A stretch of DNA of 64,000 nt from Deltaproteobacteria bacterium (lineage in GTDB: Bacteria > Desulfobacterota > Binatia > UBA1149 > JAJCZL01), in the NCBI GenBank assembly GCA_029262415.1, contig JAJCZL010000083.1:1-64000 (forward strand), in the 5' to 3' direction. Below the pieces are notes generated by a model that was given only the letters and a program-made list of their open reading frames with translations, did no database searches and was not told the DNA's origin. The position numbers were made by a program, and so were the translations under genes. How positions within the stretch are numbered: the stretch's first letter is position 1; each line of letters starts with the position of its first letter. Positions 32,101 through 41,597 of this stretch are shown here, one piece after another.

Positions 32101-33328
32101 TGGCAACCAGATGGGCACCGATGTTGGCGGAGGCGGACTGCAACTGGATGAGGATTCGGTAATCAAGGCTAATGGCTCGACCACCATCACTGCTCCACAT
32201 TCGCCAGACCTCTACTTGAACAACAATTCTTGGACCATCGAGTTCGAGCTCTCGTTCGCTAGTGACCCCGGATCCCAAGTGGACGTTGTGGTCCTCGGGA
32301 AGGGGACTGATTGGGAGTTGGTCTGGAATCCAACTGCGATGGGATTGAGGTACTTCGTCTTCCGCTCGACTGGTTTTACCGGAGACGATCCGAAGAACTA
32401 TTTCTTCGGGGTTCTCGTTGGGTCCGACAACGACCCTAGTCGGGTGATGCACATCGCCTTGACATATGATGCTGGGACTCTTCGCGGGTATGTGGATGGT
32501 AAGGCTTCGCCTACGGGGACCGGTAGCCTGAGCTTTACGCTCCCCACTAGCGCCTCGGCAATTACGCTGCTGCAGGGTCTCGACGGAGAGGCTAAGAATA
32601 TTCGGGTCTGGAACTACCCTCGCTCGCAAGTCCAGATCTCGGGGTTCCGCGGCGCGAAGGTCGACCCGAAGACGCCGGGGTTGCTGCGACAGTGGCGTTG
32701 CTCAGACGGGGCAGGCACCACACTGACGGACTTCTCGCCGGCGGCGGGGCACGCCACGATCACCAATGGCGCGTGGGGGCGCAAGGGGTACCGAGAGATG
32801 GTGCCGGTCCCCCTCTGGTTGGTCCGTAACCTTACCGGGGTTCATGTTTCCTACGATTCGATAGAGCCGGCAAGCACGAGCGTTGTGGTGCAATGCAGGA
32901 TTACTGGCAATGACGGTAGCTATCCAGTGGCGATTGGAAACTGGGCAACAGTCGACCCGAGCAATGGGTACAGATACGAGTTCAATACCACGGGGCATCG
33001 GCTGCTCTACCTTGAGGTTCGCCAGCACCTGATCTCTGACGATGTTGCGGCCACTCCCGTTTTGACGGCGCTTGCTGTCGTGCTTGACCACAACGTGGTG
33101 AGCGGAACAGCTACGGTCATGGCACCTAAGGACATCCGATTCAGCCGCATCGATCGAGCAGAGGTAGTGGCGATAGAGGGAGCGGAGGCCGGGACAGCCT
33201 CAGGGCCCCCGATACAACTCATTCGTTCAATTTACGGCACCCGCTTTGCCTTTACGGACACTGCTGGGTTGCCGATCAATCCGACCATCGACGTGCTCTT
33301 TCAAGGGTCGAGGATTCGGGGGGTATAG
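29135..33328 (+). CDS. tail tip attachment protein J-like with LamG-type domain
   Basis: 1397 residues from a GTG overlapping the previous stop. A hydrophobic region (25-110, e.g. LTLTVSYLVAATPVAS) precedes the J-like core (VIAFGENVLSGLLIEARSVN, IHIGLA-type strands, LHYLMNKLYGRGVPLALIDI). A fibronectin-III-like part lies near 690-780 and a LamG-like domain near 1010-1170 (VMHIALTYDAGTLRGYVDGK). It closes the tube and contacts the receptor. The hydrophobic N-terminus may insert into the membrane. Confidence 0.78.
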   Translation: MFDQGFDPRTGEARAYSAGEAHFDPRERLCVKAAHPGAAERVKAAWAWAACLTLTVSYLVAATPVASQGGEIIVALLVGAGYLAAGGVPAAILSTLINVALLTAVSFGLQALNKPKGRGQIGGGDALRGIYRDTAAPAVIAFGENVLSGLLIEARSVNEDGEAVKGGTVMHIGLAICQGPIEAVDAITLNDQPHTAAQYRNNALFIEQLGFADQPPLQGPFRLGPRTINLPEKWKEKDRRLSGVAYLWGILRHSVVVFPTNVPNIRCRIRGRLVWDPRDTTQNATDETTWRYSNNAVLVILHYLMNKLYGRGVPLALIDIENFKAEADKCDDTLTVTVRREVTADQPEESEETIEVPKYRFDGWFLSDSRPDDILGSMADTIAGTVTPYQGKWTVRVGAPLTVETWPNDTVIPAALRGQNVKLDESHIRADGDFEIVPAPRGRDRVNTIVALFQNPEKDYQQDTSPPVTRAEYVSEDGGDVLKREISLPFVANVHRARYIIQQILLKNRLGQRISWPGRPSTLVLPLAGRIEVDNELFGLSAQDFVIDEVDIDPIRRTMDMLLSQYSDSIYANLDEVVVLPPRTTLPEYDRVDPPQRVTVSESLRVNPDGTRSARLVVNITPPEDSLYDGFRVEWRKTTEVFNTQRIGLVPQSRRQYEILDLEEGAYDIRVYTVLGTLSSTAFLAGGRVTWKTSAPPAPTSLTVVFDPKTAAWEYTVRTPNLAPDIKDFELRILDDTGSLGVDLEGEWAQASLLGHAQVLDRGGLQVSGVLRSARPSFLKLKDADDADSRVVYAKTRDATDFYSAGTSFARLTVPEAASDALFHKQYAEDGWSAGQIVDGIVGDDGCLTTAATALFSTAEGKGGSSLWATGYHQLVFVGEIIDLIEDKVMRFDFDVQVSEGTLYRIEIRTRGNQEEEWGPYRAPRGRLGRYVEFRLIAWNLTGRAKVSSVSLVIRDSVDTEYVDSFDMAAITGSRSESIVDDSRADWILGNQMGTDVGGGGLQLDEDSVIKANGSTTITAPHSPDLYLNNNSWTIEFELSFASDPGSQVDVVVLGKGTDWELVWNPTAMGLRYFVFRSTGFTGDDPKNYFFGVLVGSDNDPSRVMHIALTYDAGTLRGYVDGKASPTGTGSLSFTLPTSASAITLLQGLDGEAKNIRVWNYPRSQVQISGFRGAKVDPKTPGLLRQWRCSDGAGTTLTDFSPAAGHATITNGAWGRKGYREMVPVPLWLVRNLTGVHVSYDSIEPASTSVVVQCRITGNDGSYPVAIGNWATVDPSNGYRYEFNTTGHRLLYLEVRQHLISDDVAATPVLTALAVVLDHNVVSGTATVMAPKDIRFSRIDRAEVVAIEGAEAGTASGPPIQLIRSIYGTRFAFTDTAGLPINPTIDVLFQGSRIRGV

Positions 33329-36300
33329 ATGGCAACGCTTCCAGTGGTCGGAACCATCGACCGAACAAAGATCGATCCCGACCTGAGCATCCAAGACACC
33401 ACTGACGAGTTGCGGGACTTCGTCGACGAGTGGGAGGCGTTCAAGGCCTGCTTCGATGTTGCGGGAGGGCTTCCAGTTCTCGACGCGGAGGTGAAGATTC
33501 CGCTGATCGACTTGAACGGGACCTACATTGTTGCGGCGATGCTCGATGCCGATGGTGCAGGGAGTGGGGTCGACGCAGACAAGCTCGATGGCCGGCATGG
33601 GTCCGACTATCTCCTGGCTGATGGTTCGCAAGTACTGAGTCTCGACTCCTCTGCGGTTCAGACTCTAGACAAGGCGACTTCGGCTTCGGACGTAGTGCAC
33701 GATGTTTTAGCTCTTCGTGCTTCGGCCTCTGGTCGCGGGGCGGGGTACGGCGCAGGGCTTCTATTCAGGGCTTCTAACGCATCGGGGACGTTGACTGACG
33801 CCGGACGTGTCTCTGCCGAGTGGGATGATGCTACGGCAGCGACCGAGGACGGTAGGGTCACCCTCGAGACGATGGTTGCGGGTTCGATGGTGAAGGGCTT
33901 CTCGGTAACTGGCGGCATCGTCGAGATGGATGCGATCACGTCGCCGGGGGGCACCGCGCCGGCAGGATTCAACTGGCTTTACTTCGACGACGACGCGGGG
34001 ACGTTGAAGGCTCGCCCTGGTAACGGAGATCCGGACATCACCTTCGGTGTCGCCGGTGGAGTTCCGGCCCACAATCACGATGCTGATTACCTGAGGCTCG
34101 ACGGGACTACGGCGATGACCGCTGATCTCGACCTAGCTGCGAACTCGATGGTGATCACCAGCCAGGCAGCTCCGACGAATCCTGCAACTGGGGATGTGAA
34201 GCTCTACGCTGAATCGAGTGTGCTCAAATATAGAGACAGCGCCGGCACCGTGGTGACGATCTCGAGCACGCCGGCTCTGCACGCGGATTTCGCGGATCTG
34301 AATGTTCCTGCGCACCACCCCTGGGCGATGGAGTTGAGCCCCACTGCCAACGCCACATGGAACGCTCCGGGAGCAGACGTCGACCTCGACTTCCTCGACT
34401 CTGCGGGGGTATCGCTTCTCTCCCTAGATGCAGGCGATAGCGCGATAGGCTTCGGCGCAGCCGCGATCGATGCGACCTCGCGCCTGTTCATCGAATCGTC
34501 CGGTTCGCGCAGCGGCATCGACATCACCGTCGTTGACGGACTCGGGCTCGACATCACCGTCGGCGATGGTGTTGGAATCGGGGCCGCGTCCATCGGGGAT
34601 GGTCTTCTTGGCCAGTTCCAGCGAACGAGCATCGGGCCGACCACTTCAGCGGTGATCGAGATCCTCGAAGCGAGTGGCGCGAACGCAACGGGCGGGCTGA
34701 AGGTCACCAATACCGGCACGGGTTATGCGGCACGATGCGTCATCGGGGCGAACAACGCCATGTCGGCAGACCTCGCGGAATTTGTCATCAACGGGGCAGA
34801 GGCTGACTACGACTTCCGGGTGGCAGGCGATACGGTCACTGATCTCCTGCGAACCATCGCGGGCTCGGACGTAGTGACGATCAACCACGCAACTCTCGAA
34901 ACGGGTCGCTTGAACGTCGATGGGGGCGCTCTCGATGGTATTTACACGAGGACCGGCACTACGGGGAAGGCTGCAGTCAACGCCGTAGGGACGGCTTCTG
35001 CGGACGCTGTGGTGGCAGTCGCCTCTGCAGGGGATGCGATTGATGGGTCATCGGCTACCGGGCTCTCTGGTTACTTCCACCGGGACTCCGCCGGCGAGAC
35101 CGACCCGATGGTCCGGTTGCAATCTGTTTCAGCAACGGACGCCGGCGCACTGCTGCAGGTCAAGCAAGCTGGAACTGGCCGAATGGCCGAGTTCGAGGAC
35201 ATCGGGGTCTACACGTTTGGGATCCTGGGGTCTGCTGGATGTTCTGAGCGCGGCGGGTTGCTCGAGTTCGAGGAGTTTACCGCGGGCGCGACAATTCCGA
35301 ACCCTGCCTCAGGGTATTTTCGTCTCTACGTCAGGGACGGTGTGCTTACCCTGGTGGACAGTGCAGGTACGGAAACCACGGGGAGTGGGGGCGGCAGCGG
35401 CGAGACCAATACCGCCAGCAACGTAGGCGGCACCGGTGTCGGTATCTGGAAGCAGAAGACCGGAGTTGACCTAGAGTTCCACAAGATCGTGGCTGGTACG
35501 GGTATTGCGATTGCGGACGTCGCCGACTCCTGGGAAATCTCGATGGACGAGGCGTACTACCAACTCGATGGTGGCGCGGCCCTTACTGCAAATCTGAACC
35601 TAGGGGCGTTCTCGGCGGAGTTCACGAATCTAGGTGGCGCACCGGCAACCCCGGCTAGTACCAAGGTACTGCTCTACGCATTGGCTGACGAGCTGTACTA
35701 CCGAGACTCGGGCGGGACCATTGTTGGACCGTTGGGGGCGGGTGGCGGTGGAGGCAGTACCGCTTTCGATGACTTCACCCTAGCTGACGCAACCAATACC
35801 GTTACCAACGGAGTCTACAACCAGACCTGGCAATGGTCGGGTGCGCCATCGAGTGCCGCCGCGATGCTCGGGCTCGATTGGAGCTCGGCAACGGATGTCG
35901 AGACGCCGATGGTTCGCATCTCGCGCACCGGCTCAACGCAGAGTCCGCTGTATCCCGCTCTCGAGGTCATGGGTGGCCAGCGATGGAGGGAACCCACGTC
36001 CGGGGCTCAGTGCGTCCGGTACGCGCTACAGGAGTTGGTTGCGACCACAACCGGAAGCTCCCAGGCGACCACGATCGCGATCCCCGATGGCGAGCGATGT
36101 CTCGGGGTGAGTACGACTGCGCTGGTGAGCGTCACCGGTGGATTCAAGGTCGGGCTTGATGCGGCCAACGTGCCGCCCGATGAGTGGGGCTCTGTCAGTA
36201 GCGGACTGAACGCGAGCAATGACGGAGACGCGAACCACCAATTTGAAAACCGCAGCGGGTCCCCCGTCGGCATCAAGCTCACGTCGACGGGAGGCACGTT

Positions 36301-36361
36301 CACCGCAGGATCAGTGAGGGTAGTCATATGGCTCGAAAAGTTCATCTCGCCGTCGGCGTAA
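33329..36361 (+). CDS. tail fibre protein
   Basis: 1010 residues, very rich in Gly, Ala, Asp and Thr. It has fibre repeats such as ADKLDGRHGSDYLLAD, NHDADYLRLDGTTAMTADLD and LDGGAALTANLNL, common in trimeric phage fibres. The C-terminal 200 residues lack repeats and would carry the receptor-binding tip; no chaperone domain recognised. Starts four bases after the tip gene. Confidence 0.78.
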   Translation: MATLPVVGTIDRTKIDPDLSIQDTTDELRDFVDEWEAFKACFDVAGGLPVLDAEVKIPLIDLNGTYIVAAMLDADGAGSGVDADKLDGRHGSDYLLADGSQVLSLDSSAVQTLDKATSASDVVHDVLALRASASGRGAGYGAGLLFRASNASGTLTDAGRVSAEWDDATAATEDGRVTLETMVAGSMVKGFSVTGGIVEMDAITSPGGTAPAGFNWLYFDDDAGTLKARPGNGDPDITFGVAGGVPAHNHDADYLRLDGTTAMTADLDLAANSMVITSQAAPTNPATGDVKLYAESSVLKYRDSAGTVVTISSTPALHADFADLNVPAHHPWAMELSPTANATWNAPGADVDLDFLDSAGVSLLSLDAGDSAIGFGAAAIDATSRLFIESSGSRSGIDITVVDGLGLDITVGDGVGIGAASIGDGLLGQFQRTSIGPTTSAVIEILEASGANATGGLKVTNTGTGYAARCVIGANNAMSADLAEFVINGAEADYDFRVAGDTVTDLLRTIAGSDVVTINHATLETGRLNVDGGALDGIYTRTGTTGKAAVNAVGTASADAVVAVASAGDAIDGSSATGLSGYFHRDSAGETDPMVRLQSVSATDAGALLQVKQAGTGRMAEFEDIGVYTFGILGSAGCSERGGLLEFEEFTAGATIPNPASGYFRLYVRDGVLTLVDSAGTETTGSGGGSGETNTASNVGGTGVGIWKQKTGVDLEFHKIVAGTGIAIADVADSWEISMDEAYYQLDGGAALTANLNLGAFSAEFTNLGGAPATPASTKVLLYALADELYYRDSGGTIVGPLGAGGGGGSTAFDDFTLADATNTVTNGVYNQTWQWSGAPSSAAAMLGLDWSSATDVETPMVRISRTGSTQSPLYPALEVMGGQRWREPTSGAQCVRYALQELVATTTGSSQATTIAIPDGERCLGVSTTALVSVTGGFKVGLDAANVPPDEWGSVSSGLNASNDGDANHQFENRSGSPVGIKLTSTGGTFTAGSVRVVIWLEKFISPSA

Positions 36362-37638
36362 TCGCCGCCATTCTCGGCTTCGCTGGCGTGACTGCATTTG
36401 CGGCGGTAGATGATCCGGTGATCCTCTGCGACGCGCTGGGGCAGTGCCGATTCGCACCGGGTGCCGTTGCTCTGGCCGATGGCCAGGTGGTGCGTGCGAA
36501 GACTATCAATGGTGCGCTCTCGCTTGTAGTCGAGCCGACGATCAGGGCCGGCGCGGATGCGTCGAAGCCCGGGACATGCGACGCCGATGCAGGCCTGAAT
36601 GCGTATCTGGCAACGGACACCCAGACACTCTACGTGTGCCCGGTGGACAACACCTGGACAGCGGTGGGGACCAGCGTGCCGGGGTCTGCGACCTTGCCGA
36701 CCGACTGCGTGGTGGGAGAGTTCTACCACGACACCGACAACATTGTAGGTGCTTCACTTTACTACTGCGTGACAGGCGATGGTCCCGGTGGATCCACCGA
36801 CATCTGGCGAAGCGTGGACACGCCGTTTCCCACCAACGAGGTTCCGGCGAGCAAGCTGGAGCTCGCGTTCAATATTCCTTCGGGAGGGTTGTGGAACTTT
36901 GGCAGTGCGCAACTCCGAGTTCCACAGGTGAGCGCAGTCCCGACAGTCGACGGTCAGATCATTGTCGACGGCACGGGGTTAGAGTGGGGCGATGGGTCAG
37001 GGTCTCATACGGCGATGGATCTGGAGTCTGCGCAGACAGCCACAGGGACGAAAACCATAAATGACCTTCGTGTACCAAATACCGATCCTACAACTGATGT
37101 CGGGCGGATCAGCTTCAACGACACGGGGGACTATCTGGAGGTTGGCGCAACCGGCGACTCGGTAAAGATCTACCCGAATCACCGGCAGTTCTTCGTCGCC
37201 AACACTACGATAGCGGGGACTATCACCACCGCGCGTAAGTACGCCGCGCTTGGGCACTCGCAGTTTGGCTTTTGGACCACTGAATTTTCCACCTTTGTAG
37301 CCCCCGCCGCGATGGACTGTGTTGCGATGACGGTTAGCCTCTCGGCGGCACTCACAGCGCAGACGGTTGTCGCGACCCTGCGAACCGGATCCGCTGGTAC
37401 ACTGTCGGACTCGGCGCTTGCCTGCACTATCGACTCAGCGAGCCTGAACGGGGCCAACTGCAACTTCGGTACGGGGTCGGGTGACCCGCTGGATGGAACG
37501 CAGTGTTGTCGGGATACCGGGACGATTAGTGTCGCGCAGTATGATCAGGTGACGATCGCTATTGCATGTACTACCGGGACTTGCCCCACGGCATCCATGC
37601 TCTACGGCGTCGCGGTGGAATGCGAGATTTATCCATGA
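36328..37638 (+). CDS. secreted virion-associated or surface protein
   Basis: 436 residues with a signal peptide (KVHLAVGVIAAILGFAGVTA then FAA). Repeated Cys pairs (VILCDALGQCRF, CTIDSASLNGANCNF, CCRDTG) suggest disulfides and export. It overlaps the fibre gene by 34 bases. A signal peptide is unusual for a fibre-neighbour; the protein may be exported to the host surface. No family recognised. Confidence 0.6.
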   Translation: MARKVHLAVGVIAAILGFAGVTAFAAVDDPVILCDALGQCRFAPGAVALADGQVVRAKTINGALSLVVEPTIRAGADASKPGTCDADAGLNAYLATDTQTLYVCPVDNTWTAVGTSVPGSATLPTDCVVGEFYHDTDNIVGASLYYCVTGDGPGGSTDIWRSVDTPFPTNEVPASKLELAFNIPSGGLWNFGSAQLRVPQVSAVPTVDGQIIVDGTGLEWGDGSGSHTAMDLESAQTATGTKTINDLRVPNTDPTTDVGRISFNDTGDYLEVGATGDSVKIYPNHRQFFVANTTIAGTITTARKYAALGHSQFGFWTTEFSTFVAPAAMDCVAMTVSLSAALTAQTVVATLRTGSAGTLSDSALACTIDSASLNGANCNFGTGSGDPLDGTQCCRDTGTISVAQYDQVTIAIACTTGTCPTASMLYGVAVECEIYP

Positions 37639-40600
37639 GGTCCGTTGTTTGTGTTCTTGCCTTAGCCGTCCTCCCATCTGTCGTGTCGGCGGCTCCCGTT
37701 TATGTCCGCGGATGGGAGACGTACGATGCTGGTCCGGCGACAACGACGGGGACGCTCGACTACGCGACGACCTACAAGCGCAGCGGCAACGCAGGCATGC
37801 AGATCGCCCCTACCAGTGCCAGTGACTATCGGGACGAGTGCTACGACCTCGGGGCAAGCAGCGGGTATCTCTCGCGCTTCTACGCGAAGTTGGCATCTGC
37901 CGACACCGGCTCGACGACCGTAGCCCGATTCGAAGACAGCACGAACGTCGTAGGGTGCTACCTGGCTATCAATTACAGCGCGTCAGGGACCAGCGCCACG
38001 GTCTGGTACGATGGTGGGCTCGATGAGCCGATCGACTTTGGCACAACAGACCTTCCCGACGGCGAGTGGGAAGACCTCACCCTGGTAAACAAGCGCCTCG
38101 ACGCCGACTCGGTATTCTGCGGCCTCTACTCCGGTCAGGGCGTCTTTCGTTTTGGGGCATCCCAGGATGTTCCAATCGGCTTCACTGTGGAGCAACCGCA
38201 ATATCTCTGCTTCGGCACGAAGGCTGGACTGCCTGCCCAGGCTTCAGCAATATGGGTGGACGATCTGGTAGTGGATTCACTTATTGCACCTGGTCCGGGG
38301 CGGATCGAGGTAATGCACCCTGACGGGGATAGGACTCAATCGCCTGACTTCACTAGCGTCGGGTCTACGTGCGGATCTGATCCAAACCCGGAGGGGTGCG
38401 TGTACGACTGGTCCCAGGGGTTACCATTCGACTGGGATGCAATCGGAGGCACTGGCTGCGTCAATCCGTCCAACGACGGCGACTCTGTGCGTCGGCGTAC
38501 TTCCGACGTGGACGCCCGGGACACGTTCACCTTTTCGAACCCCACACTATCGCTGACCGGCGCAGAGTTTCTGAGCGGGGTAGTTCCGGTGGCTGTGGGG
38601 TGCGTCGACTCAGATGGGCAAGGTCCATCCCCCATGGCACTTGTGTATGAGTCTACCCACGTCTGCACCTCCGACTCTCAATGCAATACCGGGTATGCAG
38701 GATACGATTGCGACACTCAGGGGTCTGCCGAAGGCGGCGGCACCTACTATTGCAACTACAAGACTCCATTCACCGACTGGCCCAATGGCGATACCGCAAT
38801 CTGGGATCAGGCGTACTGGGATACCAATCCCGACACAGGGGTCGCTTGGACTACGACAGAGGTGGATGGTTTTCGTGGCGGATACTGGAAGGATAACGTC
38901 GGGGGGAAGGATGGGGATGTGAATGTCGCTGCGATCATGGCGCTCGTCGACATTCGCGAACCTGCGCTACTCCCCGATCATAATCTGATTGACTTTCAAC
39001 CCGTTGGCGCACCCGATGGCGTGATCGTTTCTTGCACGGGAGGCGATTCTATCTCTGCCGGCACCGGCGCGAGCCTTTGCAGCGAGCAGAGCTGTAAGCT
39101 TCCCAGGTTCTGCTCTGGTGGCTCCGCCGATGGCGACGGCTGCTTTGACGACGGGGACTGCCCCGGCGGCAGTTGCGGAGCGGTCGAGTTTTGTTCGGTC
39201 GATGCCGACTGTGCACACCTACAAACCCCAGCGGCGGATATATCAGCGCCAGCATGCTTCGACGGCTTCTGCCAGGTGCAATGTGGGGCTTCCAGCGACT
39301 GTGACCTTTGCGGAGGCGCGTGCCCCGCCTCGAAGCTCTACGTCTCCCGCATTGCATCAAGTGTCGAGACGATCGATACGGTGTGGAATTGCGCATGGAG
39401 CGGCAGCACGACGGAAGACATGATCGAGGATCATGCAAGGTTCGTTGTAGATCCGCTACACGCGAGCAGTACTACCGGCGGCTCTCCGACGCTCTGTTCC
39501 CTTATCAAGGGGGACGCCGGGAGGTGCTCCGTCACCACGGCTACGGCCTGCTCCTCCGATGCCGCCTGCCCCGTAGCTGAAGTGTGCAACGCATACCCCT
39601 GCGACTACGTCACCGCAGTCGGTGGGATCAATAATTCAAGCGGGATGACTCCGACCGACGGGGTCCATGTGTTTTACGATGCGCCGTACCGAGTCAACGC
39701 ACTCGCGTACGGCGAGAAAACGATGCCTCTAGCGGCACCTACCCCGGGAACCTACCAGTGTCCGCGAGTATCGTGTACGACGGATGCGGACTGCACGGGA
39801 GATCCAAGCCTGGGGGTGGGGTCCGTCTGTATGTACGCCTGCGCTGGGCGCACCGACCCGGTTTGGCCCTGCACGGTCGATGCCCACTGCGGTGAGTGTG
39901 CAAATGACGCGGGAAGGCAGTGCGGTGCGGGAGTACTCGGCGTGACGGGCATCGTCTGTGGTCCGGACCCAACTACTGGGCTTCGTGTTCCTTGCGCGGC
40001 TGGGACATGTTCAACCACCGGGACTCAGTACTGCACCTGTCCGCCGCAGTCCGTGGCATGCTCGACGGACTCTGATTGCAAGAGTGAGGATGCATCATAC
40101 CTTGGCGGGTCGTGCGTTGATTCAGTCTGTGCGTACACCGGAGTAAATCGCACCGGAATCATCGAGAAGTACGTCTGCCACGGCGGCACGAGCGACGGCG
40201 ACGCCTGCGACCTCGAAGCCGATTGCCCGGGGGGTGGTACGTGCCGCCTCGACTCAGCACTACTCGGAGCATACGAACGCAGGCGTGCCAAACTCGGGCA
40301 CGGTAGCCGTGATGTGCTCGCGGGGTTGGTTCAGATGCAGACCGAGGCCGAAGCTGCTGGGTCTCGATTCATTCACTTCACTAACATGTCGATTACTCCA
40401 TACAACTCTGCGGTGACGGGTGGGTTCTTCCAGGGTACTCCGGGGACTCGCATCAACGTGCGGGAGATCACCAATAAGCAGCGGCGGCTGCGGTACGTGG
40501 TCGACCTGCTCTACCCCAGCCGCAACCGCGACGACCCTAATTCGATCGCAGCCGCGGATGGGTGGTGGCATGGTGCACTACGCAGGGACCCTTGGCACCC

Positions 40601-41174
40601 CAACGAGTTGGGCAGTGGAGTTCTCGCGAATGCCGCCAAGGGGATGTTCGACAACCTGGTTCCAGTCTGTGACGACGATGAGACGGTACTGTGCGGCTAC
40701 TGCGACGTAGCCTGCGAAGTCTCTACGGAATCGACCGACTGCGCCAGCGGATTCTGCTCGGGCGGCAAGTGCCGGTGCACGGCGGACGCCCAGTGCGGAG
40801 ATGGTACGTGCGAGGACATCGGTGGGGGAGTATTCAAGTGCGTTGTCCCGAATATCGACCAGTGCCCCCCGGGCAATAATACTGAGTCCCGGTGGCTGAG
40901 AAATGAGGCAGGGCTCTGTCCGTCCGGGAACTGCTTGAGCCAGCACTCAGGGGCTCGCTGCGTCATTGATGGGAGGACCAACTGCATCGATGACGCGGAC
41001 TGCCCCGGTGCCGGTAACCGATGCGCTCTTGATGGAGTTCATATCGAGTGCGATCACGACGGGATGTGCCGGACGCCTGGTCCGTTCAACGCTGACGTCT
41101 GTGCGAATGATGATGCGACGCCGATCGCTGGGCAGGGGGTCGGAGCTTGCAGGCAGCCGACCAGGACCCCATAG
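37635..41174 (+). CDS. large secreted SGNH-type hydrolase with Cys-rich repeats
   Basis: 1179 residues. Signal peptide (RSVVCVLALAVLPSVVSA). Residues about 25-230 look like a LamG/jelly-roll domain. SGNH blocks: CTGGDSIS with S472 (block I), GGINN with N666 (block III-like) and DPWHPNELG with D985/H988 (block V). Between and after these are many Cys-rich repeats of form CxxDxDC...C (CTTDADC, CSTDSDC, CSVDADC, CTADAQC). SGNH enzymes deacylate glycans or lipids. ATGA overlap with the upstream gene. Blocks are much farther apart than usual, so activity needs testing. Confidence 0.6.
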   Translation: MRSVVCVLALAVLPSVVSAAPVYVRGWETYDAGPATTTGTLDYATTYKRSGNAGMQIAPTSASDYRDECYDLGASSGYLSRFYAKLASADTGSTTVARFEDSTNVVGCYLAINYSASGTSATVWYDGGLDEPIDFGTTDLPDGEWEDLTLVNKRLDADSVFCGLYSGQGVFRFGASQDVPIGFTVEQPQYLCFGTKAGLPAQASAIWVDDLVVDSLIAPGPGRIEVMHPDGDRTQSPDFTSVGSTCGSDPNPEGCVYDWSQGLPFDWDAIGGTGCVNPSNDGDSVRRRTSDVDARDTFTFSNPTLSLTGAEFLSGVVPVAVGCVDSDGQGPSPMALVYESTHVCTSDSQCNTGYAGYDCDTQGSAEGGGTYYCNYKTPFTDWPNGDTAIWDQAYWDTNPDTGVAWTTTEVDGFRGGYWKDNVGGKDGDVNVAAIMALVDIREPALLPDHNLIDFQPVGAPDGVIVSCTGGDSISAGTGASLCSEQSCKLPRFCSGGSADGDGCFDDGDCPGGSCGAVEFCSVDADCAHLQTPAADISAPACFDGFCQVQCGASSDCDLCGGACPASKLYVSRIASSVETIDTVWNCAWSGSTTEDMIEDHARFVVDPLHASSTTGGSPTLCSLIKGDAGRCSVTTATACSSDAACPVAEVCNAYPCDYVTAVGGINNSSGMTPTDGVHVFYDAPYRVNALAYGEKTMPLAAPTPGTYQCPRVSCTTDADCTGDPSLGVGSVCMYACAGRTDPVWPCTVDAHCGECANDAGRQCGAGVLGVTGIVCGPDPTTGLRVPCAAGTCSTTGTQYCTCPPQSVACSTDSDCKSEDASYLGGSCVDSVCAYTGVNRTGIIEKYVCHGGTSDGDACDLEADCPGGGTCRLDSALLGAYERRRAKLGHGSRDVLAGLVQMQTEAEAAGSRFIHFTNMSITPYNSAVTGGFFQGTPGTRINVREITNKQRRLRYVVDLLYPSRNRDDPNSIAAADGWWHGALRRDPWHPNELGSGVLANAAKGMFDNLVPVCDDDETVLCGYCDVACEVSTESTDCASGFCSGGKCRCTADAQCGDGTCEDIGGGVFKCVVPNIDQCPPGNNTESRWLRNEAGLCPSGNCLSQHSGARCVIDGRTNCIDDADCPGAGNRCALDGVHIECDHDGMCRTPGPFNADVCANDDATPIAGQGVGACRQPTRTP

Positions 41175-41186
41175 GTAGATGTTGAA

Positions 41187-41597
41187 ATGCCCGACCCAAC
41201 CCCAGCAAACGACCCTCTTTCTGACGGCAGCAAGATTGTCATCCATCGATCGTCGCTCACGATATCAATTGCGAGCCTGGTGGGGTTGTTCGGGTTCGTT
41301 CTTTATAGCGGCGGGCAGCTCCAGCAGTTCACTACGGCGGCGGCATCGATAGGCCTGATGGGAAAAAGAATCAGCCTGCTGGAGGAGTCTGCCGTAAGCT
41401 CTGCTCGGGTAGGTGACCGGGTGGCCGCCCTGGAGGCCCTTACCGCGAGGCTACTAGAGCAAGCGAAGGACCACCTCCGGGGGGGCGACTGGCAGCGGGA
41501 AGATCGACGATTGTCTGAACACCTGGAGAACCTATGGGTAGAGGTTCGAGAACTGCGGAGGAGGACGGAAGAATGCACTTTGAATGGTACGAAATAG
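41187..41597 (+). CDS. membrane protein with coiled coil (lysis region)
   Basis: 136 residues. One membrane helix at about 25-43 (LTISIASLVGLFGFVLYSGG) then a charged coiled coil (VGDRVAALEALTARLLEQAK, RRLSEHLENLWVEVRELRRR). Could be a signal-anchor holin, an inner spanin-like protein or a structural anchor. First gene of the lysis cluster. Confidence 0.55.
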   Translation: MPDPTPANDPLSDGSKIVIHRSSLTISIASLVGLFGFVLYSGGQLQQFTTAAASIGLMGKRISLLEESAVSSARVGDRVAALEALTARLLEQAKDHLRGGDWQREDRRLSEHLENLWVEVRELRRRTEECTLNGTK

